Source: Actinomadura cremea
GTDB taxonomy: Bacteria > Actinomycetota > Actinomycetes > Streptosporangiales > Streptosporangiaceae
Length of the DNA: 64,000 bases
NCBI RefSeq assembly: GCF_014648495.1
Contig: NZ_BMRF01000033.1
Location: 1 to 64,000 of the forward strand
Direction of reading: 5' to 3'
Both the position numbers and the translations under genes were made by a program. This document shows positions 16,261-24,656 of this stretch, in pieces; positions within the stretch are counted from its first letter, which is position 1, and each line of letters opens with the position of its first letter. The notes beneath the pieces are model-generated. The model was given only the letters and a program-made list of their open reading frames with translations. It did not search any database and was not told the origin of the DNA.

Positions 16261-17439
16261 ATGCCCACGCGTGAACTGCCGTATCCGGTGTTCGATGCGG
16301 ACAACCACCTGTACGAGACCGAGGCCGCCTTCACCCGGTACCTGCCCAAGGAGTACCGGAAGGCCGTCGAGTACGTGGAGGTCCGAGGCCGGACGAAGAT
16401 CGCGATCCGCGGCCAGATCAGCGAGTACATCCCGAACCCGACGTTCGAGGTCGTCGCCCGTCCGGGTGCCCAGGAGGAGTACTTCCGCAACGGCAACCCG
16501 GAGGGCAAGTCCTACCGGGAGATCGTCGGTGAGCCGATGCGCTCGATCCCGGCGTTCCGGGAGCCGGGGCCGCGCCTGGAGCTGATGAACGAGCAGGGGA
16601 TCCAGCGCACCCTGATGTTCCCGACGCTGGCGAGCCTCCTGGAAGAGCGGATGCGGGACGACCCGGAGCTGACCCACGTGGTCGTCCACGCGTTGAACCA
16701 GTGGATGGACGAGGTCTGGTCGTTCAACTACGCGGACCGCATCTTCACCACTCCGGTGATCACGCTCCCGATCGTCGAGAAGGCCATCGAGGAACTGGAA
16801 TGGGCCCTGGAGCGCGGGGCGCGGGCCGTCCTCATCCGTCCCGCCCCCGTGTACGGGTTCCGCGGTCCCCGGTCGTTCGCGCTGCCCGAGTTCGACCCGT
16901 TCTGGAAGCGGGTGCAGGAGAGCGGCGTGCTGGTGGCCTTCCACTCCTCCGACAGCGGCTACGAGCGGTACGCGGGTGACTGGGAGGGCGCGCAGCGGGA
17001 GTTCCTTCCGTTCAAGCCGCAGCCCTTCCGGCAGATCGGGCAGTGGCGGGCGATCGAGGACGCGGTGGCGTCGCTGATCTGCCACGGCTGCCTGTCCCGG
17101 TTCCCCGAGCTGAAGATCGCGACCGTGGAGACGGGGTCGGCCTGGGTGGCTCCGCTGATGGAGAAGCTGGCGGACACCTACAAGAAGATGCCGCAGGGCT
17201 TTCAGGACGACCCGGTGGAGCAGATGCGCCGCCTGATCCACGTCAGCCCGTTCATCGAGGACGACATGTCCGCGCTGGCCGACCTGCTGGGGATCGACCG
17301 GGTCCTGTTCGGTTCGGACTACCCCCACCCGGAGGGCAAGGCCGACCCGGTCACCCATGTCGACGAGCTGACGGCCCTCAGCGACGCCGACAAGGCCAAG
17401 ATCATGGGCGGCAACCTCTCCCGGCTGATGTCCGTCTGA
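16261..17439 (+). CDS. Amidohydrolase-family hydrolase (amidohydro_2 type), second copy
   Basis: A 392-residue TIM-barrel metal hydrolase. It opens PVFDADNHLYET (metal-binding region) and carries RFPELKIATVETGSAWV and RVLFGSDYPHPEG with the late catalytic Asp. It is in the same broad family as the protein at 7373 but clearly divergent in sequence, so a different substrate is likely. The start is ATG at 16261 with GAGAGG upstream. The gene appears monocistronic: a 426-bp regulatory gap precedes it and a strong hairpin follows. Confidence 0.87.
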   Translation: MPTRELPYPVFDADNHLYETEAAFTRYLPKEYRKAVEYVEVRGRTKIAIRGQISEYIPNPTFEVVARPGAQEEYFRNGNPEGKSYREIVGEPMRSIPAFREPGPRLELMNEQGIQRTLMFPTLASLLEERMRDDPELTHVVVHALNQWMDEVWSFNYADRIFTTPVITLPIVEKAIEELEWALERGARAVLIRPAPVYGFRGPRSFALPEFDPFWKRVQESGVLVAFHSSDSGYERYAGDWEGAQREFLPFKPQPFRQIGQWRAIEDAVASLICHGCLSRFPELKIATVETGSAWVAPLMEKLADTYKKMPQGFQDDPVEQMRRLIHVSPFIEDDMSALADLLGIDRVLFGSDYPHPEGKADPVTHVDELTALSDADKAKIMGGNLSRLMSV

Positions 17440-17455
17440 GAAGTCCCGCACCGTG

Positions 17456-17491
17456 GGTGGGGCCCGCCGCCGTCCGGCGGCGGGCCCCACC
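17456..17491. terminator. Strong hairpin between convergent genes
   Basis: Perfect 16-bp arms (17456-17471 and 17476-17491) with a 4-base GTCC loop, 16 bp after the amidohydrolase stop. It stands in the 269-bp gap before the convergent acyl-CoA synthetase. No U-tract, but stem strength and position fit a bidirectional terminator. The rest of the gap (17492-17708) shows nothing clear. Confidence 0.7.
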
Positions 17492-17708
17492 GTCACCAGG
17501 CACCCCGGCGCGGCTCCTCGCCATAGTTCGAGAGATATTGAACCGAAGTCCGAACTCATCGAGCATCGTGACGCGCCGTCCTCCTCGACCTGCTCGCGGG
17601 TCGAATCGAGAAGGTGGCAGGCCATGAGGATCTGCCACCGGGACTTCGTCCGGTGGCAGTGGGCCGGCCGGCCCGTGCGGCGGACCTCCGCATCCGCCGG
17701 TGAGTCGG

Positions 17709-19433
17709 TCAGGTCCTCGAACGTTCTTCTTCGTCCTCCGCGACCGGCGGCCGCAGGCCGTCCTTCAGCAGCTTCCCGCTCGCGTTGCGGGGCAGGTCGG
17801 CGGTGGTGAAGCGCACCGCCGCCGGAATCTTGAAGGCGGCCACCCGGTCGCTCAGATGTGCGCGCAGCGCCTCGGCGTCCGCCGTCCGCCCCGGCCGGAG
17901 CCGCACGACGGCGCAGACCTCCTCGCCCAGCGTGGGATGCGGGCGGCCGACCACCGCCGCCTCGGCGACATCGGCGTGGTCCTCGATCGCCGCCTCCACC
18001 TCCGCGCAGTAGACGTTCTCCCCGCCGCGGATGACGACGTCCTTGAGCCGCCCGACGAGGTACAGGTAGCCCGCGTCGTCCTGCACCGCCTGGTCGCCGG
18101 TGCGGAACCAGCCGTCCTCGAAGGACTCCGCCGTCTCGCGCGGTCGGCCGTGGTAGCCCAACGCCACCTGCGCCCCGCGAATCTGCAGCTCACCGGGGCT
18201 CCCGTGGGGTACGGGGTCCCCGTCCGGACCGCACACGCGGGCCTCGACGGTCGGCAGCGGACGGCCGATGCTCGTCGGGCGCTCGACCAGGTCGGCGCCG
18301 CCGATCGACACGACCGCGGACGTCGTCTCGGTCAGGCCGTAGGCCGTGCCGGGGGTGACCCGCCCGCCGAACAGGTCGCCGATGCTCCGGATCTGCCGCG
18401 CCGGTGCCTGCGAGCCGCCCGAGCCCAGCGCGACCAGGCTCGGCAGGTCGAGGCCGGAGCCGGCGATCGCGTCGACCAGCCGGCGGATGACGGTCGGCGG
18501 GCCCGTCACGTCCTGCACGCGCTCGGCCGCGACCAACCGGACCGCCTCGTCGGCGTCGAACCGGTACATCGAGACGATGCACCGCCCGGCGTGGACGTTG
18601 GAGGTGAGCGCGGTGAGACCGGCGATGTGGAACAGCGGGAAGGTGAGCAGCGTGGCGGGCGGCCCGGCGGGACGCGCGCCGCCCGCGAGGTTCGCGCGCG
18701 CCGCCGACCGCAGCCGCATGCTCATGACCGTGCAGACATGGCTGAGGTGCGTCGACACGACGCCCTTCGGTCTGCCCGTCGTCCCGGACGTGTACATGAT
18801 CGTCGCGACGTCGTCCGGCCGCCTCGTCACGTCCGGTACCGCCGGGACGCCGTCGCCGCGCGTCAGGTCCGCGAACGGCACGACGCCGTCCCGGGCGGGC
18901 GCGCGCATGCCGACGAGCCCGCGCGGCCGTCCGGCCGTGGCCGGGAGGGCCGCCAGCCGGTCGAGGCGCTCCTCGTCGGCCACCACGAGCGCCGGGGCGC
19001 AGTCGTCCAGCAGCACCTCCAGCTCCCGGCCCGTCAGCCAGGCGTTGAGCGGGACGACGACGCCGCCGAGGAGCTGCACCGCCCAGAACGCCAGGCACCA
19101 TTCGGGATGGTTCCGGCCGGCGATCGCCACCCGGTCCCCGGGCCCGATGCCGAACCGCCGGGCGAGCCCGTCCGCGGCGCGGACCGCCTGCTCCCACTGC
19201 TCGGCGTACGTCCACCGCTCGTCCCGGTGGACGAGCGCGTCGCGGTCCCCGAACGCCCTGGTCGCCAGGAACAGATCGCGCAGCGTCGCCGGCCCGCCCG
19301 AGAACACCCGCGCCGGACGCCCGTCGTGCTCGCCCCACGCGATCGGGAACGGGCCGCCGGGCGCCGTCAGCCGCTCCATCTCCGCCGCCATCGGCCCCGG
19401 CGCCGCCGGGCGAGCCGCCTCCGCCGCGCTCAC
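17709..19433 (-). CDS. Acyl-CoA synthetase (AMP-forming, ANL superfamily)
   Basis: A 574-residue enzyme with TIMYTSGTTGRPKG (P-loop), TPGTAYGLTETTS, WFRTGDQAVQDDAGYLYLVGRLKDVVIRGGENVYCAEVE and the C-terminal catalytic Lys in NASGKLLKDG. Length and layout are typical of medium/long-chain or aryl acyl-CoA ligases. The start is GTG at 19433, overlapping a possible small upstream ORF by a GTGA junction. Site C (19753) is about 320 bp upstream, so it may share the local regulon. Substrate unknown. Confidence 0.92.
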   Translation of the reverse strand: MSAAEAARPAAPGPMAAEMERLTAPGGPFPIAWGEHDGRPARVFSGGPATLRDLFLATRAFGDRDALVHRDERWTYAEQWEQAVRAADGLARRFGIGPGDRVAIAGRNHPEWCLAFWAVQLLGGVVVPLNAWLTGRELEVLLDDCAPALVVADEERLDRLAALPATAGRPRGLVGMRAPARDGVVPFADLTRGDGVPAVPDVTRRPDDVATIMYTSGTTGRPKGVVSTHLSHVCTVMSMRLRSAARANLAGGARPAGPPATLLTFPLFHIAGLTALTSNVHAGRCIVSMYRFDADEAVRLVAAERVQDVTGPPTVIRRLVDAIAGSGLDLPSLVALGSGGSQAPARQIRSIGDLFGGRVTPGTAYGLTETTSAVVSIGGADLVERPTSIGRPLPTVEARVCGPDGDPVPHGSPGELQIRGAQVALGYHGRPRETAESFEDGWFRTGDQAVQDDAGYLYLVGRLKDVVIRGGENVYCAEVEAAIEDHADVAEAAVVGRPHPTLGEEVCAVVRLRPGRTADAEALRAHLSDRVAAFKIPAAVRFTTADLPRNASGKLLKDGLRPPVAEDEEERSRT

Positions 19434-19669
19434 TTGGTCGCCGGGGGGTCGAGGGGGGAGCCGATCGCGTCGATGATCGTGAGGGGTTCGGCGGTCAGGA
19501 AGCAGTCGTAGCGCCCGGCCGAGGCACAGCCGGCCGCCGGCGCGTCAAGATCCCACATCTCGCCAATGTAGACACAGGCGTACAGCCGGGGCACGCCCAG
19601 CAGCACTCCCGTCCGACGGCGTGCTCCCTCAGCTCCGTGATGCTGTTGAGGTGTGCCCTGGCTCGTCAC
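19430..19669 (-). CDS. Possible small ORF upstream of and coupled to the acyl-CoA synthetase
   Basis: At most 79 codons. Its stop overlaps the GTG start of the next gene (GTGA), which is how real gene pairs in this window are joined. A shorter version from ATG at the MWDLDAP segment gives 42 residues (ending GSPLDPPATK). No recognisable domain or convincing ribosome-binding site. It may simply be leader sequence. Listed only because of the coupling. Confidence 0.25.
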   Translation of the reverse strand: MTSQGTPQQHHGAEGARRRTGVLLGVPRLYACVYIGEMWDLDAPAAGCASAGRYDCFLTAEPLTIIDAIGSPLDPPATK

Positions 19670-19752
19670 GCTCTCGGGGCTCGATCATTGCGGCGGTGGG
19701 CGCCCTGTGAGTGGTGCAAGCGTCTTGACAGGTGCCGATCAGGTCGTTCATA

Positions 19753-19776
19753 TTGACTTCGATGTCAAAGTCGATA
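19753..19776 (+). promoter_or_regulatory. Operator-like site C (shared 24-bp motif)
   Basis: Best match to the consensus: it begins TTGACTTCGATGTC and ends GTCGATA. It lies between the divergent acyl-CoA synthetase (start 19433) and SDR (start 19863) genes, 86 bp before the SDR. It could regulate both directions. Confidence 0.7.
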
Positions 19777-19862
19777 TGAGTGGCATGGCGGGGGACGGCG
19801 GCGGCGCCGGGCGTCCAGCGTGCCGGGCACGAGGTGGTCGTGTCGACGGCGAAGGAAGGGAG

Positions 19863-20744
19863 ATGGGCGTGGGGTGGTTCGAGGAGCGGGCCGGGCTCGA
19901 CGGCACGGTGGCGTTGATCACCGGCGGGGCGGGCGGTCTGGGCGAGGGCATCGCGCTGGACCTGGCCGCCAACGGCGTCCGCGTGGCGGTGATCGACATC
20001 GACGGCGACGCGGCCGACCGGCTGCGCACGGCCCTCGACGAGCTCGGCCGCGAGGCCGTCGTCCACCACGGCGACGTCCGCGACGCCGACGCCCTCACGG
20101 CGCTGTTCACCGCGGTGGACGAACGCTGGGGACGGCTCGACACGCTCGTCAACGTGGTCGGGGGGACGTTCCGGGCGCCGTTCACCGACACGACCCCCAA
20201 GGGCTGGAACGCGATCATCCGCGCCAACCTGCTGCACGTTCTGCACGCCTGCTCCTTGGCCGTCCCGCGGATGCGGGCGGGCGGCGGGGGCGGGAGCATC
20301 GTCAACATCACGACGATCGAGGCGCACCGGGCCGCGCCCGGCTTCGCCGTCTACACGGCCGCGAAGGCCGCGGTGGAGCAGTTCGCCCGGACGCTCGCCG
20401 TCGAGGTCGCCCCGGACGGCATCCGGGTCAACAACATCGCCCCCGACTACACGCCGACGCCGAACCTCGCGAAGGCCGGTGGCGGCGGAGACGATCCCAT
20501 GTCCGACCCGGCCGGCGTGCGCGTCGCCATCCCCATGGGACGCGCCGGACGGATCCGCGACATCTCGGGCTGCGCGGTCTTCCTGGCCTCGGCGCTGTCG
20601 TCGTACGTCACCGGGACCACGCTCCACCCCGACGGCGGCACGTTCGCGTCGTCCGGCTGGTTCAACTGGCCGGACGCGGGCTGGGCGAACCACGTCCCGG
20701 CGGACGTGCTGCACCCCTCCGCACCGCACGACGAGGGACGGTGA
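19863..20744 (+). CDS. SDR-family oxidoreductase
   Basis: A 293-residue SDR with TGGAGGLGEG cofactor loop, VIDIDGDA (acidic, suggesting NAD preference) and VYTAAKAAV (YxxxK). Two deviations: the NNAG motif reads NVVGG, and the catalytic Ser position 13 residues before the Tyr is Thr (VNITTIEA). Thr can replace Ser in some active SDRs. The C-terminus has an unusual 35-residue tail rich in Trp (SGWFNWPDAGWANHVP). The start is ATG at 19863 with GAAGGGAG. Site C lies upstream and the thioesterase gene follows 6 bp later. Confidence 0.88.
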   Translation: MGVGWFEERAGLDGTVALITGGAGGLGEGIALDLAANGVRVAVIDIDGDAADRLRTALDELGREAVVHHGDVRDADALTALFTAVDERWGRLDTLVNVVGGTFRAPFTDTTPKGWNAIIRANLLHVLHACSLAVPRMRAGGGGGSIVNITTIEAHRAAPGFAVYTAAKAAVEQFARTLAVEVAPDGIRVNNIAPDYTPTPNLAKAGGGGDDPMSDPAGVRVAIPMGRAGRIRDISGCAVFLASALSSYVTGTTLHPDGGTFASSGWFNWPDAGWANHVPADVLHPSAPHDEGR

Positions 20745-20750
20745 CGCGGC

Positions 20751-21572
20751 GTGGTGACGAGCCAGGCGGGACGGACGCCCGAGCGGGGAGACACCGCGGT
20801 GAGAGCCGGCACCGGCCGGAATCCGCCGCGGCACCTCCTCGGTGAACTCGGCTTCGCCACGAGGCTGGTCGGCGAGGACCTGCACGGTACGGCGTCGATC
20901 ACCCCGCAGATGCACGTACCGGGAGTCCCGCGCCTGCGGACGTCCATTCTCGCCACCTGGGCCGACACGATGACCGGTCTCCTGGCGACCCAGGTGACCA
21001 CGCCGGGCGTGCCGGTCACCCTCGCCCTCGACGTCCACCTGTACCGTCCGGCCCCCGCGGCCGGAACCGTGCGGGCGGTCGCCAGGACCATCAGGGCGGG
21101 CCGCTCCGTCTTCGTCGCGGGTGTCCGGTTCGCCACCGACGACGGCGAACCGCTCGCGATCGCGAACGGCTCGTTCATGGTGGCGCGGGATCCCGAACTG
21201 ACTCTGCCGTCCACCGTGAGCACCGACCTTCCGGCGCAGCGGGAACGGCTGGTCGAGCCGTTCGCCGAGCGCGCCGGCTGCGAGCGCCGCGGCCCCGGCA
21301 CGGCCGTCCTGCCCCGCAGCGAGGACGGCCTGAACGCCGCCCGCACCATCAACGGCGGGCTCATCGCCCTGGTCGCGGAGGAGGCGGCGCTGTCGCTGGC
21401 GCCCGGTGGCACCCTGTGCTCCATGGGCCTGCGGTACCTGCAGGCCGCGCGCGTCGGGCCGGTCGTCGCCACCGCGCACCTGAGCCATGGCCTCGGGGAG
21501 GTGGAGCTGCGCGATTCAGGCAGCGACGACCGCCTCACGGGCGTCACGACCGTCCGAGTCACCCACGGCTGA
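20751..21572 (+). CDS. Double-hotdog thioesterase-like protein (PaaI type)
   Basis: A 273-residue protein with two hotdog halves. The first (about 28-140) contains the TITPQMHVPG and SILATWADTMTGLLA helix region, then the paired strands VPVTLALDVHLYRPAP. The second (about 180-270) contains ARTINGGLIALVAEEAAL and CSMGLRYLQAARVGP. Tandem hotdogs occur in acyl-CoA thioesterases and dehydratases; thioesterase is preferred because no MaoC-type motif is seen. GTG at 20751 follows the SDR stop by 6 bp (operon). Confidence 0.78.
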   Translation: MVTSQAGRTPERGDTAVRAGTGRNPPRHLLGELGFATRLVGEDLHGTASITPQMHVPGVPRLRTSILATWADTMTGLLATQVTTPGVPVTLALDVHLYRPAPAAGTVRAVARTIRAGRSVFVAGVRFATDDGEPLAIANGSFMVARDPELTLPSTVSTDLPAQRERLVEPFAERAGCERRGPGTAVLPRSEDGLNAARTINGGLIALVAEEAALSLAPGGTLCSMGLRYLQAARVGPVVATAHLSHGLGEVELRDSGSDDRLTGVTTVRVTHG

Positions 21573-21618
21573 CGGCCGCCTCCGCGAGAGCGTCCCTCGG
21601 GCGCACGACGGCCGGTCC

Positions 21619-22557
21619 TCAGCCGGTCTCCCGCGCCTCGCCCACCGCCGGAAGGACGTCGTCGAGAAGGCGGTCGATCACGGCATCGGCATCGCCGGTG
21701 CCCGGCGCCGGCATGAAGACGAAGTGCCGGACGCCCGCGCCGACGAAGGCCCGCAACTTCTCGGCCACCTCGGCCGCCGTTCCCGCCGCCGCGACACTGT
21801 CGATCATGGCCTGGAAATCCTGGGCGTACGCGCCGCCGATGGTGCGCGCGGCCTCCCGGCGGGCGCGCGGGCCGTCGTCGTCGACGTTGACGAACACGAA
21901 GGCGTACCACCCGAATCCGTCGAGATCGCGGCCCTCCTCGGCGGCCAGCGCCCGGATCTCCCGTACCGACGCCGCATAGCGGCGCGGCGAGTACAGGTAG
22001 GGCATCCAGCCGTCGCCGATCGACGCCGCGCGGCGCATCGCCCGCCCCTTGCGGCCCGCGATGACGATGGGCGGACCGCCGGCCTGCGCCGGAGCGGGAT
22101 GGATCCGCACGTCCTCCATCGCGTACAGGGGGCCGTCGTGGGAGATCTCCTCCGCCGTCCACAACCTGCGCAGGAGCGGGACCGCCTCGTCCAGCCGCCG
22201 CCCGCGCTCCTTCAGCGGAACCTGGCAGGCGCGGAACTCCTGCGGGTACTCGCCGCCGACTCCGACCCCGAGGACCAGGCGGCCCGCGGTCGCCCGGTCG
22301 AGGTCCGCCACCTGCTTCGCGATCACCGCGGGCGGATAGAGCGGCAGCAGCAGGATCGAGGTGCCGAGCCGTACGCGGCTCGTCACCGCGGACAGGCGGG
22401 CAAGGCTCATCATCGCCTCGGACGAGGGGTTGCGCGAGGCGACGTGACCGCCCGTCCAGAGCGAGTCGACCCCGCGACGTTCGAGGCGGGCGGCCCGTTC
22501 CAGGTCCCCGCCGACGACGAAGCCGACCCTCACATCGTGCGGCGCCTTGTCGGTCAC
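21619..22557 (-). CDS. LLM-class F420-dependent oxidoreductase
   Basis: A 312-residue TIM-barrel oxidoreductase. Blocks: GVDSLWTGGHVASRNPSSEAMMSLA, SRVRLGTSILLLPLYPPAVIAKQVADLD, AGRLVLGVGVGGEYPQEFRACQV, and GPPIVIAGRKGRAMRRAASIGDGWMPYLYSP. I chose GTG at 22557 because GAGAGGTGG stands upstream and similarity begins there; earlier in-frame starts add a low-complexity tail. Site D (22701) is 144 bp upstream, linking it to the same regulon. Substrate unknown. Confidence 0.87.
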   Translation of the reverse strand: MTDKAPHDVRVGFVVGGDLERAARLERRGVDSLWTGGHVASRNPSSEAMMSLARLSAVTSRVRLGTSILLLPLYPPAVIAKQVADLDRATAGRLVLGVGVGGEYPQEFRACQVPLKERGRRLDEAVPLLRRLWTAEEISHDGPLYAMEDVRIHPAPAQAGGPPIVIAGRKGRAMRRAASIGDGWMPYLYSPRRYAASVREIRALAAEEGRDLDGFGWYAFVFVNVDDDGPRARREAARTIGGAYAQDFQAMIDSVAAAGTAAEVAEKLRAFVGAGVRHFVFMPAPGTGDADAVIDRLLDDVLPAVGEARETG

Positions 22558-22700
22558 CGGACCACCTCTCGCTCTCTCGTCCGTCACCGGCAGGGCCGCA
22601 CGGTGGCTTGCTGGGACGCCCGGGCCTTCCATCTCCCGAGCCGCCGGGGCCTGGCGGCTCGCTACGGGCACCCGTGGCGGCGCACGCTCCCTCGTGGAGA

Positions 22701-22724
22701 TATCAATGTCGACATCGAAGTCGA
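22701..22724 (-). promoter_or_regulatory. Operator-like site D (shared 24-bp motif)
   Basis: Minus-strand copy of the shared motif (it begins TCGACTTCGATGTC and ends TTGATA on the minus strand), oriented toward the LLM gene that starts at 22557. Its central inverted repeat TCGAC/GTCGA is perfect. Confidence 0.68.
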
Positions 22725-22792
22725 TATAAGGCGAGGCCGTCGACGTCTGTCAAGGGATCCCTTCCGGGGGCGGGGCGGAATCGCCGTCCCGT

Positions 22793-22815
22793 GTGTACTA
22801 CGGTTCGTAGTACAC
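22793..22815. promoter_or_regulatory. 10-bp perfect inverted repeat upstream of the decayed copper locus
   Basis: Arms GTGTACTACG (22793-22802) and CGTAGTACAC (22806-22815) around a 3-base centre. The TACTAC/GTAGTA content resembles BlaI/CopY-type operators. It lies 93 bp before the PCuAC fragment, so it may be the surviving operator of the decayed genes. Confidence 0.55.
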
Positions 22816-22907
22816 GCGGGTCGTGAGGGCGGGAGACGCCGCGTGGACGGGCGTCCCGCCGGGGACAAGGGATCATCGGATGCGCCATCTCGCCGGGGCC
22901 GGTCGGC

Positions 22908-23126
22908 GTGCGTGCGGGGTCGCGCGATGACGGACGCGACGACCCCATGGCGGTCCCGGCGGGCGGCCGGCTCGTGCTCGAGACCGGCGGGAACCACCTG
23001 CTGCTGATGGGGCTGAAGCGCGGACCGGTGGCCGGTGACACGGTCACCTTCGACCTGCGGTTCGCCGACTCCTCTCCCATCACCGTGCGGGCGCCGGTCG
23101 AGCCGGCGGGCAACCGAGGCCACTGA
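22908..23126 (+). pseudogene. C-terminal fragment of a PCu(A)C-type copper chaperone
   Basis: About 59 recognisable residues (MAVPAGGRLVLETGGNHLLL...) match the C-terminal half of PCu(A)C periplasmic copper chaperones, including the conserved GGNHLLLMGLKRG and GDTVTFDLRF segments. The signal peptide and the N-terminal Met/His copper ligands are missing; the preceding 13 codons are unrelated. I read it as a 5'-truncated remnant. In actinomycetes such a gene (ecuC) sits beside a DyP peroxidase gene, as here. Confidence 0.72.
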
Positions 23127-23205
23127 CCCCGTCCGACGCGGAAACCCGCCGCGTGCGCCGGCCCCGTGCCCGGCGCGCGCGGCGCATCTCCCCAGGAGAA
23201 CGAGC

Positions 23206-23580
23206 ATGAACGATTCGAGCGCACGGCCCGGCATCTCCCGCGGGCGGCTGCTCGGCGCCGCGGGCGGGTCCGGCGTCGCCGGGCTCGCGGCCGGCGGCCT
23301 GGCCGGGCTCGCGGCCGGCGGGACGAGCGCGACGGCCCGCCGCTCACCGCCGTCGGCGCCACGGCCGTCCCCTTCCTTGGACGCCACCAGGCCGGGATCA
23401 CCACCCCGCCGCAGGCGTCCGGACACCTGGCCGCCTTCGACCTGCGGCCCGGCGCGGACCGCGCCGCCGTCGCCGCGCTGATGCGCCGCTGGACGGCCGC
23501 CGCCGAGGCGATGACGGCCGGACGTCCCCCCGCGGCGGACGGCCAGACCGTGAGCGGCCGCCCGCGCCGTCTCCGGCGTG
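23206..23580 (+). pseudogene. Truncated, frameshifted Tat-exported DyP-type peroxidase (DtpA/EfeB-like)
   Basis: ATG at 23206 has an excellent AGGAGA site. The first frame gives a Tat-like signal (SRGRLLGAAGGSGVAGLAAGG). Near 23335 the homology moves to another frame, which reads AVPFLGRHQAGITTPPQASG and continues to AEAMTAGRPPAADGQ. This is the well-known N-terminus of DyP peroxidases. Homology ends about 23575, where the opposite-strand DUF6114 gene begins, so the haem domain is gone. A real peroxidase is about 400 residues; only about 120 remain. Confidence 0.8.
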
Positions 23581-23585
23581 GGTCC

Positions 23586-23957
23586 TCACCGGCCCGAGTC
23601 GGCGGGCCGGGTCGGGGTCCAGGCGAAGGCCAGGGAGGCGCCGGTGATGGCGGCCACGGTGCCGATCAGGAAGCCGCCGAGGTTCGCCAGGACGAACGCG
23701 GCGAGGGCGGCCAGGACGGTGAGGAGCGCGAAGGCGACCCGCTGGTCGGGGGCGAACCAGAAGGCGGGGCCCATCGCGATGAGGAAGAGGCCGAGGAGGA
23801 AGGCGGCGTAGCCGCCGAGACCGGTGTGGACGACCAGGCCGGTGCCGACCACGGGGACGAGCATGATCTCGGCACCGGCCGCGGCCACCAGCAGGCCCGC
23901 GACGAAAGGGCGGCGGGCGGTCCAGGACGCGGCCGCGCGGCGCCGTTCTAGAAGCAC
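23586..23957 (-). CDS. DUF6114-type integral membrane protein
   Basis: A 123-residue protein with four hydrophobic helices (FVAGLLVAAAGAEIML, GGYAAFLLGLFLIAMGPAFWF, VAFALLTVLAALAAFVLANL, GGFLIGTVAAITGASLAFAW). It matches the small DUF6114 proteins that accompany DUF6230 in streptomycetes and relatives. GTG at 23957 overlaps the end of the DUF6230 gene by 10 bases, indicating an operon. Function unknown; a membrane partner of the DUF6230 protein is likely. Confidence 0.78.
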   Translation of the reverse strand: MLLERRRAAASWTARRPFVAGLLVAAAGAEIMLVPVVGTGLVVHTGLGGYAAFLLGLFLIAMGPAFWFAPDQRVAFALLTVLAALAAFVLANLGGFLIGTVAAITGASLAFAWTPTRPADSGR

Positions 23958-24532
23958 GCGGGGACGTCCCGCCCGAAGGAGACGTCCAGGCCGGTCACCT
24001 GGAAGGAGCCCCCGGCGACCAGCCACGCGTCGGCCCGCACGTTCGTCACGACGAAACCGTCCGCGCCGACGCCGAAGTCGCCGGGGGAGCCCGTGGTCGG
24101 GGCGTCGGCGCCGAGGCCGCCGGCGTCGCGGTTCAGCAGCAGGGAGCGGAGGTCGACGTCGGCGTCGACGTCGGCGGCCGAGATGCTGAGCCCGTGGACG
24201 CGGGACGGGCGGGCGGGGTCCGCCGCGCTCAGCCGCACGGTGTAGCGGCCGAGCGGGGTGTCCACGGCGGCCGACTGGCACAGGCCGACGACCCGGGCGG
24301 ACCGCATGGTCAGGGTCAGGACCGGGTGGTCGTCGCCGTCCGCGGAGTGCACGACCGCCGGGTACAGGGCGAAGCCCTGCCCGGACAGTTCGTCGGCCGA
24401 CACCTTCATCTGCCGTCCCGACACCGCGAACGAGGCGGGGAGCGCGCCCTGGGCCATGCCGAACGCGAGGACCGCCAGCGCGCCGATCGCCGGGACGAAC
24501 AGCACCAGGAAGCGCCGCAACCGCCGCGTCAC
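23948..24532 (-). CDS. DUF6230-family secreted or membrane-anchored protein
   Basis: About 194 residues. An N-terminal helix (FLVLFVPAIGALAVLAFGMAQG) is followed by ALPASFAVSGRQMKVSADEL and GQGFALYPAV, characteristic of DUF6230 proteins. The rest is predicted beta-rich and extracellular. GTG at 24532 has GGAGGGGG upstream at good spacing; ATG at 24559 is the alternative. It is paired with the DUF6114 gene. Function not established. Confidence 0.75.
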   Translation of the reverse strand: MTRRLRRFLVLFVPAIGALAVLAFGMAQGALPASFAVSGRQMKVSADELSGQGFALYPAVVHSADGDDHPVLTLTMRSARVVGLCQSAAVDTPLGRYTVRLSAADPARPSRVHGLSISAADVDADVDLRSLLLNRDAGGLGADAPTTGSPGDFGVGADGFVVTNVRADAWLVAGGSFQVTGLDVSFGRDVPACF

Positions 24533-24611
24533 TCGCGGACCCCCTCCATCACCGGACATGGCCGTCGGGTTACCCGGCCCTCACCGGACCGGCCCTGACG
24601 ATGGCTTTCCA

Positions 24612-24625
24612 TGACGATATCATCA
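24612..24625. promoter_or_regulatory. Near-palindrome upstream of the fatty acyl-AMP ligase
   Basis: TGACGATATCATCA (one mismatched pair) lies 31 bp before the FAAL start, in a short AT-rich patch of the 124-bp divergent gap. It is a candidate operator or promoter element for the FAAL gene. Confidence 0.4.
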
Positions 24626-24656
24626 CTAACGGTGACCATAGGGTTGCAGGAGAGTG

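Noticed and set aside
22541-22671. Longer N-terminus for the LLM protein at 21619-22557
   Set aside because: The added residues are low-complexity with no similarity to LLM proteins; GTG 22557 has a good ribosome site.
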